Source of the DNA: Chloroflexota bacterium
Lineage (GTDB): Bacteria; Chloroflexota; Anaerolineae; Aggregatilineales; Phototrophicaceae
Length of the DNA: 64,000 nucleotides
NCBI GenBank assembly: GCA_026707665.1
Contig: JAPOWK010000094.1
Location: forward strand, 1 to 64,000
Direction: 5' to 3'
In this document: positions 8,873-17,762 of the stretch, one piece after another
Numbering within the stretch: position 1 is the stretch's first letter
Layout of the letters: each line of letters starts with the position of its first letter
Notes under the pieces: generated by a model
The model's database searches: none
What the model was told of the DNA's origin: nothing
The model's input: only the letters and a program-made list of their open reading frames with translations
Made by a program: the position numbers and the translations under genes

Positions 8873-9763
8873 ATGTCCAAGTTCAACTTCCGTCAGCATT
8901 TCGTTGCCCTGGATGTGCCACCGATGCTCGCGCAAACATGTCTCGCCGAATTGGATGGCGACGGTCGTCTTGAATATATTGTGGGGCAGCGATTTGGCAC
9001 GCTCTACTGGTACAAATACCACGCGCCTGATCGCTGGACACGGCATATCGTCGGTTACGATTCGCCGTCTGATGTCGGCTGTATCACGCTGGATGTAACC
9101 GGTGACGGGCGGCTAAATGTCGTCGCTGGCGGCGTCTGGTATCGCAATACGGGCGACTATAGCCAGCCATTTGAACGTCACATTTTCGACGTCGACCTGG
9201 CGGCTTACGCCTTCGCCATGTTTCGGTTCAGGGGCAAGAATGCGCTCTTCACCTTCATCCTCATCGGGCTGACCGTACCGCTAGGCATCCTGGTCATACC
9301 TATCTTTTATCAGATTGTGAGCCTGAAATTTGTGAACAATCACTGGGCGCAGATACTGCCGCAAACGGCCGTCGGCCTGCCCTTTGCCATCTTGCTCCTG
9401 CGCGGCTTTATTCACGAATTGCCCAGAGAGGTGCTGGATGCCGGTCGCATTGATGGCTGCAGCAATTGGGGCATATTGCGTTTCAACGTGATGCCCTTAA
9501 GCCGCCCGGCCCTGTTATCGGTGATGATATTCAATATAGTTTGGGTATGGAATCAATTCTTGCTGCCGGTTGTGCTGATCCAGAAAGCCTCGGCTCGCAC
9601 CTTGCCACAGGGCCTCAGCGTATTCATGGGACGTTACGGCGCGGATTTCGGCTTGCTGATGGCGGGCGCGACCATTTCGTTCGTTCCGGTGGTCATCGTC
9701 TATGTAATCTTTCAGCGACAATTCATCAAAGGTATTGCCGCCGGCGCATTGAGTGGAATATAG
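8873..9763 (+). pseudogene. Chimeric ORF: FG-GAP/VCBS-like N terminus joined to the C-terminal part of a MalG-type permease
   Basis: One uninterrupted frame of 296 residues. Residues 1 to about 106 have two DxDGDG-like segments (ELDGDGRLEYIV and DVTGDGRLNVVAGG), as in FG-GAP/VCBS propeller proteins. From about 108 (LAAYAFAMFRFRG) the sequence becomes the last two thirds of a sugar ABC permease, with membrane helices and the EAA loop AGRIDGCSNWGILRF. The permease lacks its first helices and partner subunits. The join near nucleotide 9194 looks like a deletion that fused two genes in frame. A functional fusion is possible but unlikely. Confidence 0.7.
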
Positions 9764-9776
9764 GAGACATAAATCG

Positions 9777-11117
9777 ATGATACACAGAGGCAGCCCAACT
9801 TTCGACCGCTTGCTGTCATTTATAGACGATCTTCCCGTCATCGACTGCCATGAACATATGGCGGGACCCGATCACCTGGTCCGCTTTGCCGAGCCGATTG
9901 CAGAGCTGATTGCCGGCTATTACACCGGCGATTTGATCTCCGCCGGCTTGAAAGAGCAGCAACTGGCGTTTCTCAGGGACGATACCGTTGCCACTGGAGA
10001 CAAATGGCCCCTCTTTGAGCAGTATTGGGAACGGAGTCAACATACAGCTTATGCGCGCGTCACCAAACTTGTGATGCGGGATGCTTACGGCGAGCGCGCA
10101 ATGTCATTGGCCGCGCTCAACCGTATCGGTGAAAGATTGGCGGAACGCGACCCGGCTACCTATCGCCAGATGATGACGGATGCAAACATTCGCTGCGTCA
10201 TCACCGATGCGCTCGGCTGGCCGCCCGGCGATTTTGGCGCCTTCCTGCGCGGAGAACAAGTCTTTGAAGACGGGTGGCGCCCCGTCGTGCCCCTCCCCCT
10301 ATTTCATGTCTTGCAACATCATGAGCATACCGCGCGCGATTGGCGCGGCATTCAGCAGATATCCCAGTGGGCGGACCAGCCCATCACATCGCTGGATGAA
10401 TTCACCGAGGCGGTCTTTGAGATATTGCGAATCGCGAAAGCAAGAGGCGCGCTCGCGCTCAAGGATCAGTGCGCCTACAACCGGAGCTTGGCTTATGATG
10501 TCGTTGCCAAAGGCGATGCCGAGCGCATATTCAATCGTGTCCTGAACGATATGAACGCCGTCTTGGGCTGGCCGGAAGCGAAACCGCTCGACGACTTTCT
10601 CTTTCATCAGTATATGCGCTTCGCGCGCGAGCTGGATTTCCCCGTGCAGATCCACACCGGGCACATGGCGGGTTCGTTCAATCGTGTCGACAAAGCCAAC
10701 GTTCGCTTGTTTGTGCCCGTGCTTGAATTGCATCGCGACGTACGATTCGATCTGTTTCACGGCAACTGGCCCTACATGGGTGATACTCTTTTTGTCGCGA
10801 AGAACTACCCTAACGTGGCTCTGAACCTGACCTGGCTGTACATCATTGACCCGCTTTATGCGCAGCGATTGCTTGAGCGGGCCGTCATGACCGTGCCGCA
10901 TAGCAAAATCCACGCCTTCGGCGGCGACCATCTCGATATACCTGAACGAGTCCTTGCTCATCTCAAGCTTGCCAGGCATGTCATCGCTGCGGCTCTTGCC
11001 AATCTTGTGGAAATGGGATGGCTGGACGAAGAGCAGGCCGAATCCATCGCCGGGCAGTGGTTCTTTGATAACCCCAATCGTTTCTTCGCTTTAGACGCAG
11101 AACAGCTGACGTCGTGA
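9777..11117 (+). CDS. Amidohydrolase-superfamily protein, uronate isomerase/amidohydrolase-like
   Basis: A 446-residue TIM-barrel metal enzyme. VIDCHEHM near the N terminus gives the HxH metal ligands, IHTGHMAG carries a barrel His, and FDLFHGNWPYMG and FGGDHLD the later ligands. The overall pattern resembles distant uronate-isomerase and amidohydrolase-2 members. AGGAG at 9763-9767 places the start at ATG 9777. It follows the broken permease and GH4 remnants, so it may be the surviving gene of a sugar locus. Isomerase or hydrolase activity cannot be settled from sequence alone. Confidence 0.7.
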   Translation: MIHRGSPTFDRLLSFIDDLPVIDCHEHMAGPDHLVRFAEPIAELIAGYYTGDLISAGLKEQQLAFLRDDTVATGDKWPLFEQYWERSQHTAYARVTKLVMRDAYGERAMSLAALNRIGERLAERDPATYRQMMTDANIRCVITDALGWPPGDFGAFLRGEQVFEDGWRPVVPLPLFHVLQHHEHTARDWRGIQQISQWADQPITSLDEFTEAVFEILRIAKARGALALKDQCAYNRSLAYDVVAKGDAERIFNRVLNDMNAVLGWPEAKPLDDFLFHQYMRFARELDFPVQIHTGHMAGSFNRVDKANVRLFVPVLELHRDVRFDLFHGNWPYMGDTLFVAKNYPNVALNLTWLYIIDPLYAQRLLERAVMTVPHSKIHAFGGDHLDIPERVLAHLKLARHVIAAALANLVEMGWLDEEQAESIAGQWFFDNPNRFFALDAEQLTS

Positions 11118-11523
11118 ATTCATGCAAATGAGAGATCTGCTGACTTCCCCCGCTGCCCGTGGGACGCTGACCGGGTCGCTTAAAGGGCCATGGTAGCCAT
11201 TTCTCTTGTTGATGAAGCAGATCTTTAGGCGTCGGCGCGAGGGCTCGCTGGACTCATGGCGCATTTGAGCCAACGGCGCCGCCGGCGCCTTCACGCGATT
11301 CTGCGCGACTCTTGAATATTGATTCGCCGTCAAAGCGAGTTACTAGAATGAGAAAGTAAATAACCGTTTCTAATGCAATTTGACTCATGGGCGGAGGCAA
11401 GGCACAGGAGCGGTCCATTGTCGCGGGCGTAATTGTCAGCAGCAGCGAGACCGGCGCTGTGCTCTGGTCGTGGCTCAAGAGCTCCACGGTTGCCTGTAGG
11501 GATGGATAGAATTCGACAGTCCG
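11118..11523. other. Gap without recognisable gene
   Basis: 406 bp between a plus-strand and a minus-strand gene that converge here. Short frames in it lack family features or a good start. No clear terminator hairpin with a T-run was found. Confidence 0.6.
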
Positions 11524-12891
11524 CTAAATTCTCATACGTGCCTTTAGATACTGATGGGGTGCGTCATTTGCAGTCAGCCATTCCACATATCGGCGGTGCA
11601 AAGCCTTGACGACATCCGGGTAGGTGTCGCTCAAGTCGCGCTGGTGACCAATGTCCTCTAGGGAACGATATAGTTCTATCTTCTGTCCCTCGACCGCATA
11701 CAGCAGGTCCCACTCACCGTCGGTAATCGAGCTTGGCGATACCTCGACCACGACGCGATTCTGCCCGTCCACTGTCTTGGAGAGTTCACCAACCTCCTCG
11801 AAGGGCGCGCTGGTGACGATCAAGTCATGGATCGGCACATTGTTTAGCAAGGGCAAAGCCGATTCTGCTTGTGTCCGCTCGTGCATTGGCGCCTCCAGCA
11901 GATCCAGAACGGTGGGCATGAGATCCGGCAGTGAAAGCAATCCGGAGACGCGGCGCCCAGTTTCGCCAGGGAGCTTCATCAGCAGGGGAACCTGAATCAA
12001 TTCGTTATGGAGCGGCGAGCGATGTACCTGCCGCTGATGCACAGTCATTCCTTTGGCGAAGCCCTCTTCGAAACCGCTGCCGTCGGGCCAGCGAAAGCGG
12101 CGCTTGCCAAAGAGTCCGTGTTCTCCGAAGTAGAAGCCATGGTCGGAGACAAAAATGATCGCCGTCTCATCGAGCAGGTTGAGGACGCGCACGCGCTCCA
12201 TCAGGTAGCCGAACCAATGATCGACCATGGCAATCTCGCCCATGTAGCAAGCGCGCGCAATTTCCAGATCGCGCTCGGTGACGCCGTCGTCTCGATACTC
12301 CCAGTAAGAAGGCGAGATGACTTCGCCGGCGTAGCCTGGAAGACGCGGCTTCACATAATAGGCAGGCGGATCCCAGGGTTCGTGCGGGTCCCAGGTATCG
12401 ATATATAGAAAAAATGGATTTTCATGATGGCGCTCCAGCCAGTCAGCCGCTTCGACGAATGTCTTCGGCGCGCAGTAGCCCTCGATCTCCGACACCTGGC
12501 GCTGCCGCTGACGATAGGCGCGTTCCGTGCCCTCCAGCTGACCACGGACGTAGATGAATTCCTGGAAGCCACGGTCTTGCCCGTAGCCCCGGCGCGCCAG
12601 AAATGGTGTATCGGCAATCATCGCCGTGCTATAACCCGCCGCGCTTAGCAAGCCGGCTACGGTTACTTCATCTTGCGGCAAGGGCGCCCAGGGCAAATAG
12701 GTGAAGGTATAGCGCCCCGTCATTAAGTCGGCGCGCGCTGGCACGGTGGGGAAGGACGCGGCGTAACAATCCTCGAAGACCAGTGCGGTCTCGGCAAAGC
12801 GATCGAGGTTGGGCGTTCTAACCGCCGAATTGCCGTAACAAGGCAGGTAGTCTCGACGAAGAGTGTCTGTAACCACAAGAATCACGTTCAT
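11524..12891 (-). CDS. Sulfatase-family hydrolase with Thr in place of the formylglycine Cys/Ser
   Basis: A 455-residue alkaline-phosphatase-superfamily protein. The N terminus NVILVVTDTLRRDYLPCYG carries the metal-binding Asp, IIFVSDHGFYFGEHG carries the second metal site, and WDPHEPW matches sulfatases. At the activation motif (usually C/S-x-P-x-R) it reads TVPARADLMTG with Thr49, which formylglycine-generating systems do not convert. It may act as a phosphatase-type enzyme with Thr as nucleophile, or be inactive as a sulfatase. It is last in the operon after the MalFG importer, 14 bp downstream of the permease. Confidence 0.85.
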   Translation of the reverse strand: MNVILVVTDTLRRDYLPCYGNSAVRTPNLDRFAETALVFEDCYAASFPTVPARADLMTGRYTFTYLPWAPLPQDEVTVAGLLSAAGYSTAMIADTPFLARRGYGQDRGFQEFIYVRGQLEGTERAYRQRQRQVSEIEGYCAPKTFVEAADWLERHHENPFFLYIDTWDPHEPWDPPAYYVKPRLPGYAGEVISPSYWEYRDDGVTERDLEIARACYMGEIAMVDHWFGYLMERVRVLNLLDETAIIFVSDHGFYFGEHGLFGKRRFRWPDGSGFEEGFAKGMTVHQRQVHRSPLHNELIQVPLLMKLPGETGRRVSGLLSLPDLMPTVLDLLEAPMHERTQAESALPLLNNVPIHDLIVTSAPFEEVGELSKTVDGQNRVVVEVSPSSITDGEWDLLYAVEGQKIELYRSLEDIGHQRDLSDTYPDVVKALHRRYVEWLTANDAPHQYLKARMRI

Positions 12892-12905
12892 CGCAAAATG
12901 CCCCG

Positions 12906-13781
12906 CTACTTCAAGCCCGAGCGCACAAAGCCTTGCACATAATAGCGCTGCAAGAAAACGAAAATGATAACGACCGGTATCGTCGCCACAAAAGAACCGG
13001 CGAAAACCAATTCCCAGCGGATGTATTCGTCGCTGAACAGTTTTGCCAGCGCAACTGTGATCACAGTCTTCGACTCATCGGTGATCACGATCGATGGCCA
13101 GATAAAAGAATCCCAGGAGAAGATGAACTTGATGAAGGCGGCGCTGACCAAAGCCGGTACGATATTGGGCAGCATCACCTGCCAGTACATCCGGAAAAAG
13201 GAGCAGCCGTCAATGATGGCAGCGTCGTAAAGATCCTGCGGCAGCTCGGCAAAGTGCTGCCGCAGCAGGAAAATGATGAAGGCGTCGGTGATCCAGGGCA
13301 GGAAGATCGAAGGCAGCGTATTGTCGATGCGCAGCTGCTGCATGGTGAGGAAGAGTGGGATTAACTTGGCCTCAAAGGCGATGGTGAGCGTCGCCAGAAT
13401 CACGAGAAACAGCAGGCGCCGGCCCGGGAACTTAAGCCAAGCCAGTACAAAGGCGATCATGCTGTTGATCGTAACCGCAAAGGTGACCGACATCGTCGCC
13501 ACCACGACGCTATTCAGAACAGCCTGCGCGAAATTCGTCTCGGTGAATAGCTCGACCAGGTTCTCAGTTGTCGGTTTGCTTGGCAGGAAAGTCTTGAGCG
13601 AGACGGGATACAAATCGTCGAAGAGATCCTGGCGCGTCTTGAAGGTCGAGCCGGCGATCCACAGGTAGGGCGTGGCGAAGACCACCACGATGACTAGATA
13701 CAGAGCAACCCGCGATAGCGACGCGAAGGAAAACCGGCGGACGGATGCCGGTGGCGACAGTACTCGCGCTTCAGTCATCAT
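12906..13781 (-). CDS. Carbohydrate ABC transporter permease, MalG type
   Basis: A 291-residue inner-membrane subunit with six predicted helices and the EAA loop DAAIIDGCSFFRMYW that contacts the ATPase. The C terminus ...QRYYVQGFVRSGLK is typical of MalG-like subunits. Its start overlaps the end of the MalF-type gene by 11 bp, indicating coupling. No ATPase is encoded in the operon; this family commonly uses a shared MsmX/UgpC-type ATPase encoded elsewhere. Confidence 0.9.
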   Translation of the reverse strand: MMTEARVLSPPASVRRFSFASLSRVALYLVIVVVFATPYLWIAGSTFKTRQDLFDDLYPVSLKTFLPSKPTTENLVELFTETNFAQAVLNSVVVATMSVTFAVTINSMIAFVLAWLKFPGRRLLFLVILATLTIAFEAKLIPLFLTMQQLRIDNTLPSIFLPWITDAFIIFLLRQHFAELPQDLYDAAIIDGCSFFRMYWQVMLPNIVPALVSAAFIKFIFSWDSFIWPSIVITDESKTVITVALAKLFSDEYIRWELVFAGSFVATIPVVIIFVFLQRYYVQGFVRSGLK

Positions 13782-14673
13782 CGCCGTCCCGCGTGATGCG
13801 CAATTGAAAGATGCTGATGGCGATTAGGAGGATCGCCAGGATCACCGAGAGCGCAGTCGCATAACTGAAGCGGTTGAAGCGGAAGGCGAGATGGAAAATG
13901 TAATGAACAATGACGCGAGTGGCGTTGGATGGCCCACCGCCGGTCAAGACCTCAACCGGCACAAATATCTTGAAGGCGGCGATAGTGCTCGTCACCAGGA
14001 CGAAGACATGCGTACGATTGAGCAGCGGCAAGGTAATGTGGCGAAACAACTGCCAGCGCCCGGCGCCATCAATCCGCGCCGCTTCATAGTATTCCCCGGG
14101 GATGGCGAGGAGCCCGGCGAGATAGAAGATCATGCTCAAGCCGACATCTTTCCAGATCGTAATTGACGCTAAAACGGGCAGCGCCTGATGCTTGTCACGC
14201 AAGAATCCCTGCGCCGGAATTCCGAACGACTCCAGCACGCCATTGACGATACCGATATCCGAGTGAAACATCATGCCCCAGACAATGGATGCCACCACCA
14301 TCGATGTGACGGCCGGGAAGAGAATCAGCGTGCGCAGCAGGGTTGAATCGCGTCCCGGCTTGGCGATGAGCAAGGCGAGGCATAAGCCCAGCGCCATCTG
14401 CACCGGTACTTTGATCAGGAAGAATAGCGCTGTGTTCTTCAAAGAGAGGAAGAGGATTGGATCGTTAAGGGCGATGTCGTAGTTCTTGAGCCCGGTAAAG
14501 GTGAATTCGCCAGTGAAGACCTTGTAATCAGTGAAGCTGAGCCGAAAGGTATCGGCGATGGGCCAATAGTGGAAAAGAATCAAGCCAATCAGCGCCGGCA
14601 GCGAAAGGAGAAACGCCGCTCGATAGCGCTGCGCGTCCCGGCTGTTAGAGAATATTTTGGTCATTCCAGTCAT
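13771..14673 (-). CDS. Carbohydrate ABC transporter permease, MalF type
   Basis: A 300-residue membrane subunit with the EAA loop YEAARIDGAGRWQLF. Two starts are close together: ATG 14673 and ATG 14664. The GGAAAGGA sequence is almost touching the first and about 9 bases from the second, so 14664 may be the real start. That Shine-Dalgarno sequence lies in the 3' arm of an 11-bp hairpin in the gap to the binding-protein gene. Confidence 0.9.
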   Translation of the reverse strand: MTGMTKIFSNSRDAQRYRAAFLLSLPALIGLILFHYWPIADTFRLSFTDYKVFTGEFTFTGLKNYDIALNDPILFLSLKNTALFFLIKVPVQMALGLCLALLIAKPGRDSTLLRTLILFPAVTSMVVASIVWGMMFHSDIGIVNGVLESFGIPAQGFLRDKHQALPVLASITIWKDVGLSMIFYLAGLLAIPGEYYEAARIDGAGRWQLFRHITLPLLNRTHVFVLVTSTIAAFKIFVPVEVLTGGGPSNATRVIVHYIFHLAFRFNRFSYATALSVILAILLIAISIFQLRITRDGDDD

Positions 14674-14710
14674 TCCTTTCCCGCTGCCGGTTTGGGCGAC
14701 GGGAAAGGAA
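14673..14710 (-). promoter_or_regulatory. Intercistronic hairpin covering the Shine-Dalgarno sequence of the MalF-type gene
   Basis: On the transcript an 11-bp perfect stem forms between TTCCTTTCCCG (14710-14700) and CGGGAAAGGAA (14683-14673), with a 16-nt loop. The 3' arm contains GGAAAGGA and touches the start codon. It could protect the binding-protein mRNA 3' end and lower permease translation, matching the excess of binding protein usual for such importers. Confidence 0.6.
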
Positions 14711-14729
14711 AGTTAATCGTTGACACCAA

Positions 14730-16007
14730 CTATCTGAACTGCATGAGCTGCGCATCCGCTTCCAGAATGGCGTTGGCGACTTCTTCTTCTATATCGCCTC
14801 CCAAAGCGATATTCACCATCATGTCGCTGGCGATAATGCGATTGAAGATCGTATGCGCCGGGCCGCCTGGCCTCGCGACGCCCCACTCCACCATCTCCTC
14901 AAAGAGTAGCGCCAGAAAGCCTTCCTGGAAGTCGGGCAATTGTGCCTGCAATGATTTACGACCAGGGACAACCTTGGTGACAGCGTGATATGTGAGGTAG
15001 CCTTCCGGGCTGGTGAAGAATTTGACAAAGGCTTTCGCCTCTTCGGGATTATCGCTCCTGGCGGCGACGCCCGGCGCGAAGGAACCGGTATGGGTGATCG
15101 GCGTCTTGATGTAGGGCATCGGCATGACATCCCAATTCAAATCGGGGAAGTTGCGCGCTAGCACGGTTCCAGTCGGTGGAATGGCAAAGAATGTCGCCGT
15201 CAAGCCATTGGGGAAGGCATCGGGGATATTGTCCGTCGGAATGAAACCATCCGTGTACAGGCTCTGATAAAAGGCGTAGGCTTCCATCGCCTCGGGCGTA
15301 TCAATGTAGCCGGCGAAGGTGGAAAGATCCGGCGCAATCGTATCCCAAAGCGGCTCGCCCGGGCTGCTTGCGCTGCGGATAATGGTCCAGGTGAAGAAGG
15401 CGCCTTGCAGAGGGCTATTGAAGCCCATCATGCCCCAAACGTCATTGCCCTGCTCCGCTTGATGCGCGCGCACCTGGTTCACGTTGTCGACAAATTCAGT
15501 CCAGGTCCAGCCATCCGCTAGCGTACTTGGCGCTTCAACGCCGGCCGCTTCGAACATATCGACGTTGTAGTACATGGCGTCGGCGGCGTTTGCCCAAGGC
15601 GCGCCGAACATGTGGCCATCCAGCGTCACCATTTGGATCAAGTCGCCCATAAAGTCGTCCATGTCTTCTTGGCTGAACATATCTTCGAGCGGCAGCAGCG
15701 CGCCGTTGTAAGCCAGATTCTGAATGGCGACGCCGTCGATCAAGGCGGCATCCGGCGGATTGTTGCCCGCGAAGGCAACCTGCAAGGAATCGAGAAACTG
15801 GTTGAATGGGGTCGCCGTCAATTCGACCTTGATGTTGGGGTTCGCCGCTTCAAAGGCTTCTATGACGGCAGCCGTTCCCTCATCGCGGCCGCGGCCGCCG
15901 GGGATCCAGAAGTCTATCGTAACCTGGTCTTGCGCGATGGCTGAAAACGAAAACGAGGTCAATGCGACAAGCAGCACAAGCAAAAGGAGCGCGGTTTTCT
16001 TTATCAT
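14730..16007 (-). CDS. Extracellular sugar-binding protein of ABC transporter
   Basis: A 425-residue solute-binding protein of the MalE-like family 1. The N terminus (MIKKTALLLLVLLVALTS...AIAQD) is a signal peptide without a convincing lipobox, so it is probably anchored otherwise or free. After the signal comes VTIDFWIPGGRG and the usual FEAANPNIKVELT segment. It is the first gene of an operon with two permeases and a sulfatase homologue, and is divergent from another sulfatase gene. This suggests uptake of a sulfated saccharide or its product. Confidence 0.9.
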   Translation of the reverse strand: MIKKTALLLLVLLVALTSFSFSAIAQDQVTIDFWIPGGRGRDEGTAAVIEAFEAANPNIKVELTATPFNQFLDSLQVAFAGNNPPDAALIDGVAIQNLAYNGALLPLEDMFSQEDMDDFMGDLIQMVTLDGHMFGAPWANAADAMYYNVDMFEAAGVEAPSTLADGWTWTEFVDNVNQVRAHQAEQGNDVWGMMGFNSPLQGAFFTWTIIRSASSPGEPLWDTIAPDLSTFAGYIDTPEAMEAYAFYQSLYTDGFIPTDNIPDAFPNGLTATFFAIPPTGTVLARNFPDLNWDVMPMPYIKTPITHTGSFAPGVAARSDNPEEAKAFVKFFTSPEGYLTYHAVTKVVPGRKSLQAQLPDFQEGFLALLFEEMVEWGVARPGGPAHTIFNRIIASDMMVNIALGGDIEEEVANAILEADAQLMQFR

Positions 16008-16193
16008 GATTTCTCTCCCTGAACGTCAGTTTAAAGAATTACTGTCTCAAAAGAACCTAACATAATTCACCCCAAGTCGCAAAAATTGCAGGATTGGCAA
16101 TAGTATGCAAGAATCATGCACGGTGAGCCACGAGGATTTTGGGATTGCCCCGCGAGCCGCGATCCGACATTTGGAGAGGACAGCCGCAGCGCC

Positions 16194-17762
16194 ATGAGCC
16201 AGCGCCCAAACATCGTGCTCATCGTCAATGACCATCAGGCCCACTACCGACACGGCTGGGACGGAGGACCGCGACCGCTAAAGCCAAACTTCGATCGCCT
16301 CGCGGCCGGCGGTATCCGCTTCGACAGATCCTATTGCGCCGTGCCCCTTTGCGGTCCCTCTCGGCGCACGCTGCTGACCGGTCTGTATCCGCACAATCAC
16401 CGCAATTATTTCAACTATTCCAACTCTCCTTACGACCACGAGATCTATTTGAGCAGGCTCGCTCAAGCCGGCTATCAATGCTTTTACTTTGGCAAGTGGC
16501 ATGCCGGCGCCGGCACTGCGCTCGACTTCAAATGCGACGGTTTCTCGCTGGAAGATTACGGCAATCCCTATATCACAGCGGAGTACAGCAATTATCTGCG
16601 CAAGAAAACGCTGCCGCCGGCGGAGCATCGGATCGAATACGTCTTCGATAGTTTCGTGATGAGGCGTGAGTTTCCCGATCTAAAAGCGGGCGCGCGCTAC
16701 AGCAGCGATCGCTATTGGTGCGGCGAACATGCGACTGGCATTACAACAACGCCCAAGGAGACGCATGAAGCATTCTTCCTGGCAGATTTGGCTTGTGAGC
16801 AATTGGAGGCTTTGGCCGCCGCGGACGACCGGGAACCGTTCCACCTTCGTGTAGACTTTTGGGGACCGCATCAGCCCTTCTTCCCGACCCAAGAATTCGC
16901 CGATCTGTATGACCCTGAGGATATACCCGTATACGGCAACTTTGCTGATTCGCTCGCGGGCAAGCCGGAGATCTACTGGAATGATCCCCATGACAATTTG
17001 ACGGATGAAAACGGGCGCTTGGCCACGCCGAGCAATCTCAGCTGGGGCGAATGGCAGCGAATCATCGCGCGCGCCTATGCTCACATCACCATGGTAGATG
17101 CCGCCGGCGGTTTGGTATTAGACAAGCTCGACGAACTGGGGCTGGCCGACAACACCCTCGTCATTTGGACGGCCGATCACGGCGATGCCATTGGCAGCCA
17201 CGGCGGACGATTCGACAAGGGTTCTTATCTCACGGAAGAGGTCCTGCGCGTGCCGCTGGCGATGAGATATCCGGGTCACATCAGCGCCGGGCAAGCGTCG
17301 GATGCGCTTGTTTGCGGCACGGATCTGGCGCCAACCATCCTGGATGCGGCCGGGACCAGCTTCGCGCGCACGATCGATGGCGAGAGCTTGCTTCCACTGG
17401 CTGCAGGAAGCACAGCAAAGAGCAGATCGTCCCTCCTGGTGGAAACATACGGACATGGATTCGGAACGATTGAACTTGGCCGGGCGATCATCAGAGACCA
17501 GTACAAACTTATCGCCTGGCAAAATCATGACGGCGAATTCTATGATCTCGACGCCGATCCCTACGAACTAACGAATCTTTTTCATGATCCTGCTCACCAA
17601 AACGCTGTCGCTGATTTAGAAGCGGACCTGGAACAATGGTTGCGCGATACCAACGACAGCGACTTTCGCCGGCCAATTTCCGCCGAGTTTCGCGCGTTGG
17701 ACCGCAAAAGACTCGAGGAACTGCTCCGGCGCAGGGCAAGGGTGAACGATGCTGCCAAGTGA
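16194..17762 (+). CDS. Sulfatase
   Basis: A 522-residue type I sulfatase with the full activation motif: Cys53 in CGPSRRTLLTG, expected to be oxidised to formylglycine. Metal-site segments are NIVLIVNDHQ near the N terminus and WTADHGDAIGSHG later; DFWGPHQPF is the mid-domain signature. No signal peptide is seen, so it probably acts in the cytoplasm on imported substrate. ATG 16194 follows GGAGAGGA at 16173-16180. The frame is open further upstream, but those codons lie in the promoter gap. The 3' end overlaps the next sulfatase by 14 bp. Confidence 0.92.
   Translation: MSQRPNIVLIVNDHQAHYRHGWDGGPRPLKPNFDRLAAGGIRFDRSYCAVPLCGPSRRTLLTGLYPHNHRNYFNYSNSPYDHEIYLSRLAQAGYQCFYFGKWHAGAGTALDFKCDGFSLEDYGNPYITAEYSNYLRKKTLPPAEHRIEYVFDSFVMRREFPDLKAGARYSSDRYWCGEHATGITTTPKETHEAFFLADLACEQLEALAAADDREPFHLRVDFWGPHQPFFPTQEFADLYDPEDIPVYGNFADSLAGKPEIYWNDPHDNLTDENGRLATPSNLSWGEWQRIIARAYAHITMVDAAGGLVLDKLDELGLADNTLVIWTADHGDAIGSHGGRFDKGSYLTEEVLRVPLAMRYPGHISAGQASDALVCGTDLAPTILDAAGTSFARTIDGESLLPLAAGSTAKSRSSLLVETYGHGFGTIELGRAIIRDQYKLIAWQNHDGEFYDLDADPYELTNLFHDPAHQNAVADLEADLEQWLRDTNDSDFRRPISAEFRALDRKRLEELLRRRARVNDAAK

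Noticed and set aside
16008..16193. Imperfect palindromes such as GCAAAAATTGC in the divergent gap of the sulfatase locus
   Set aside because: Single weak copies without repetition elsewhere; not distinguishable from chance.
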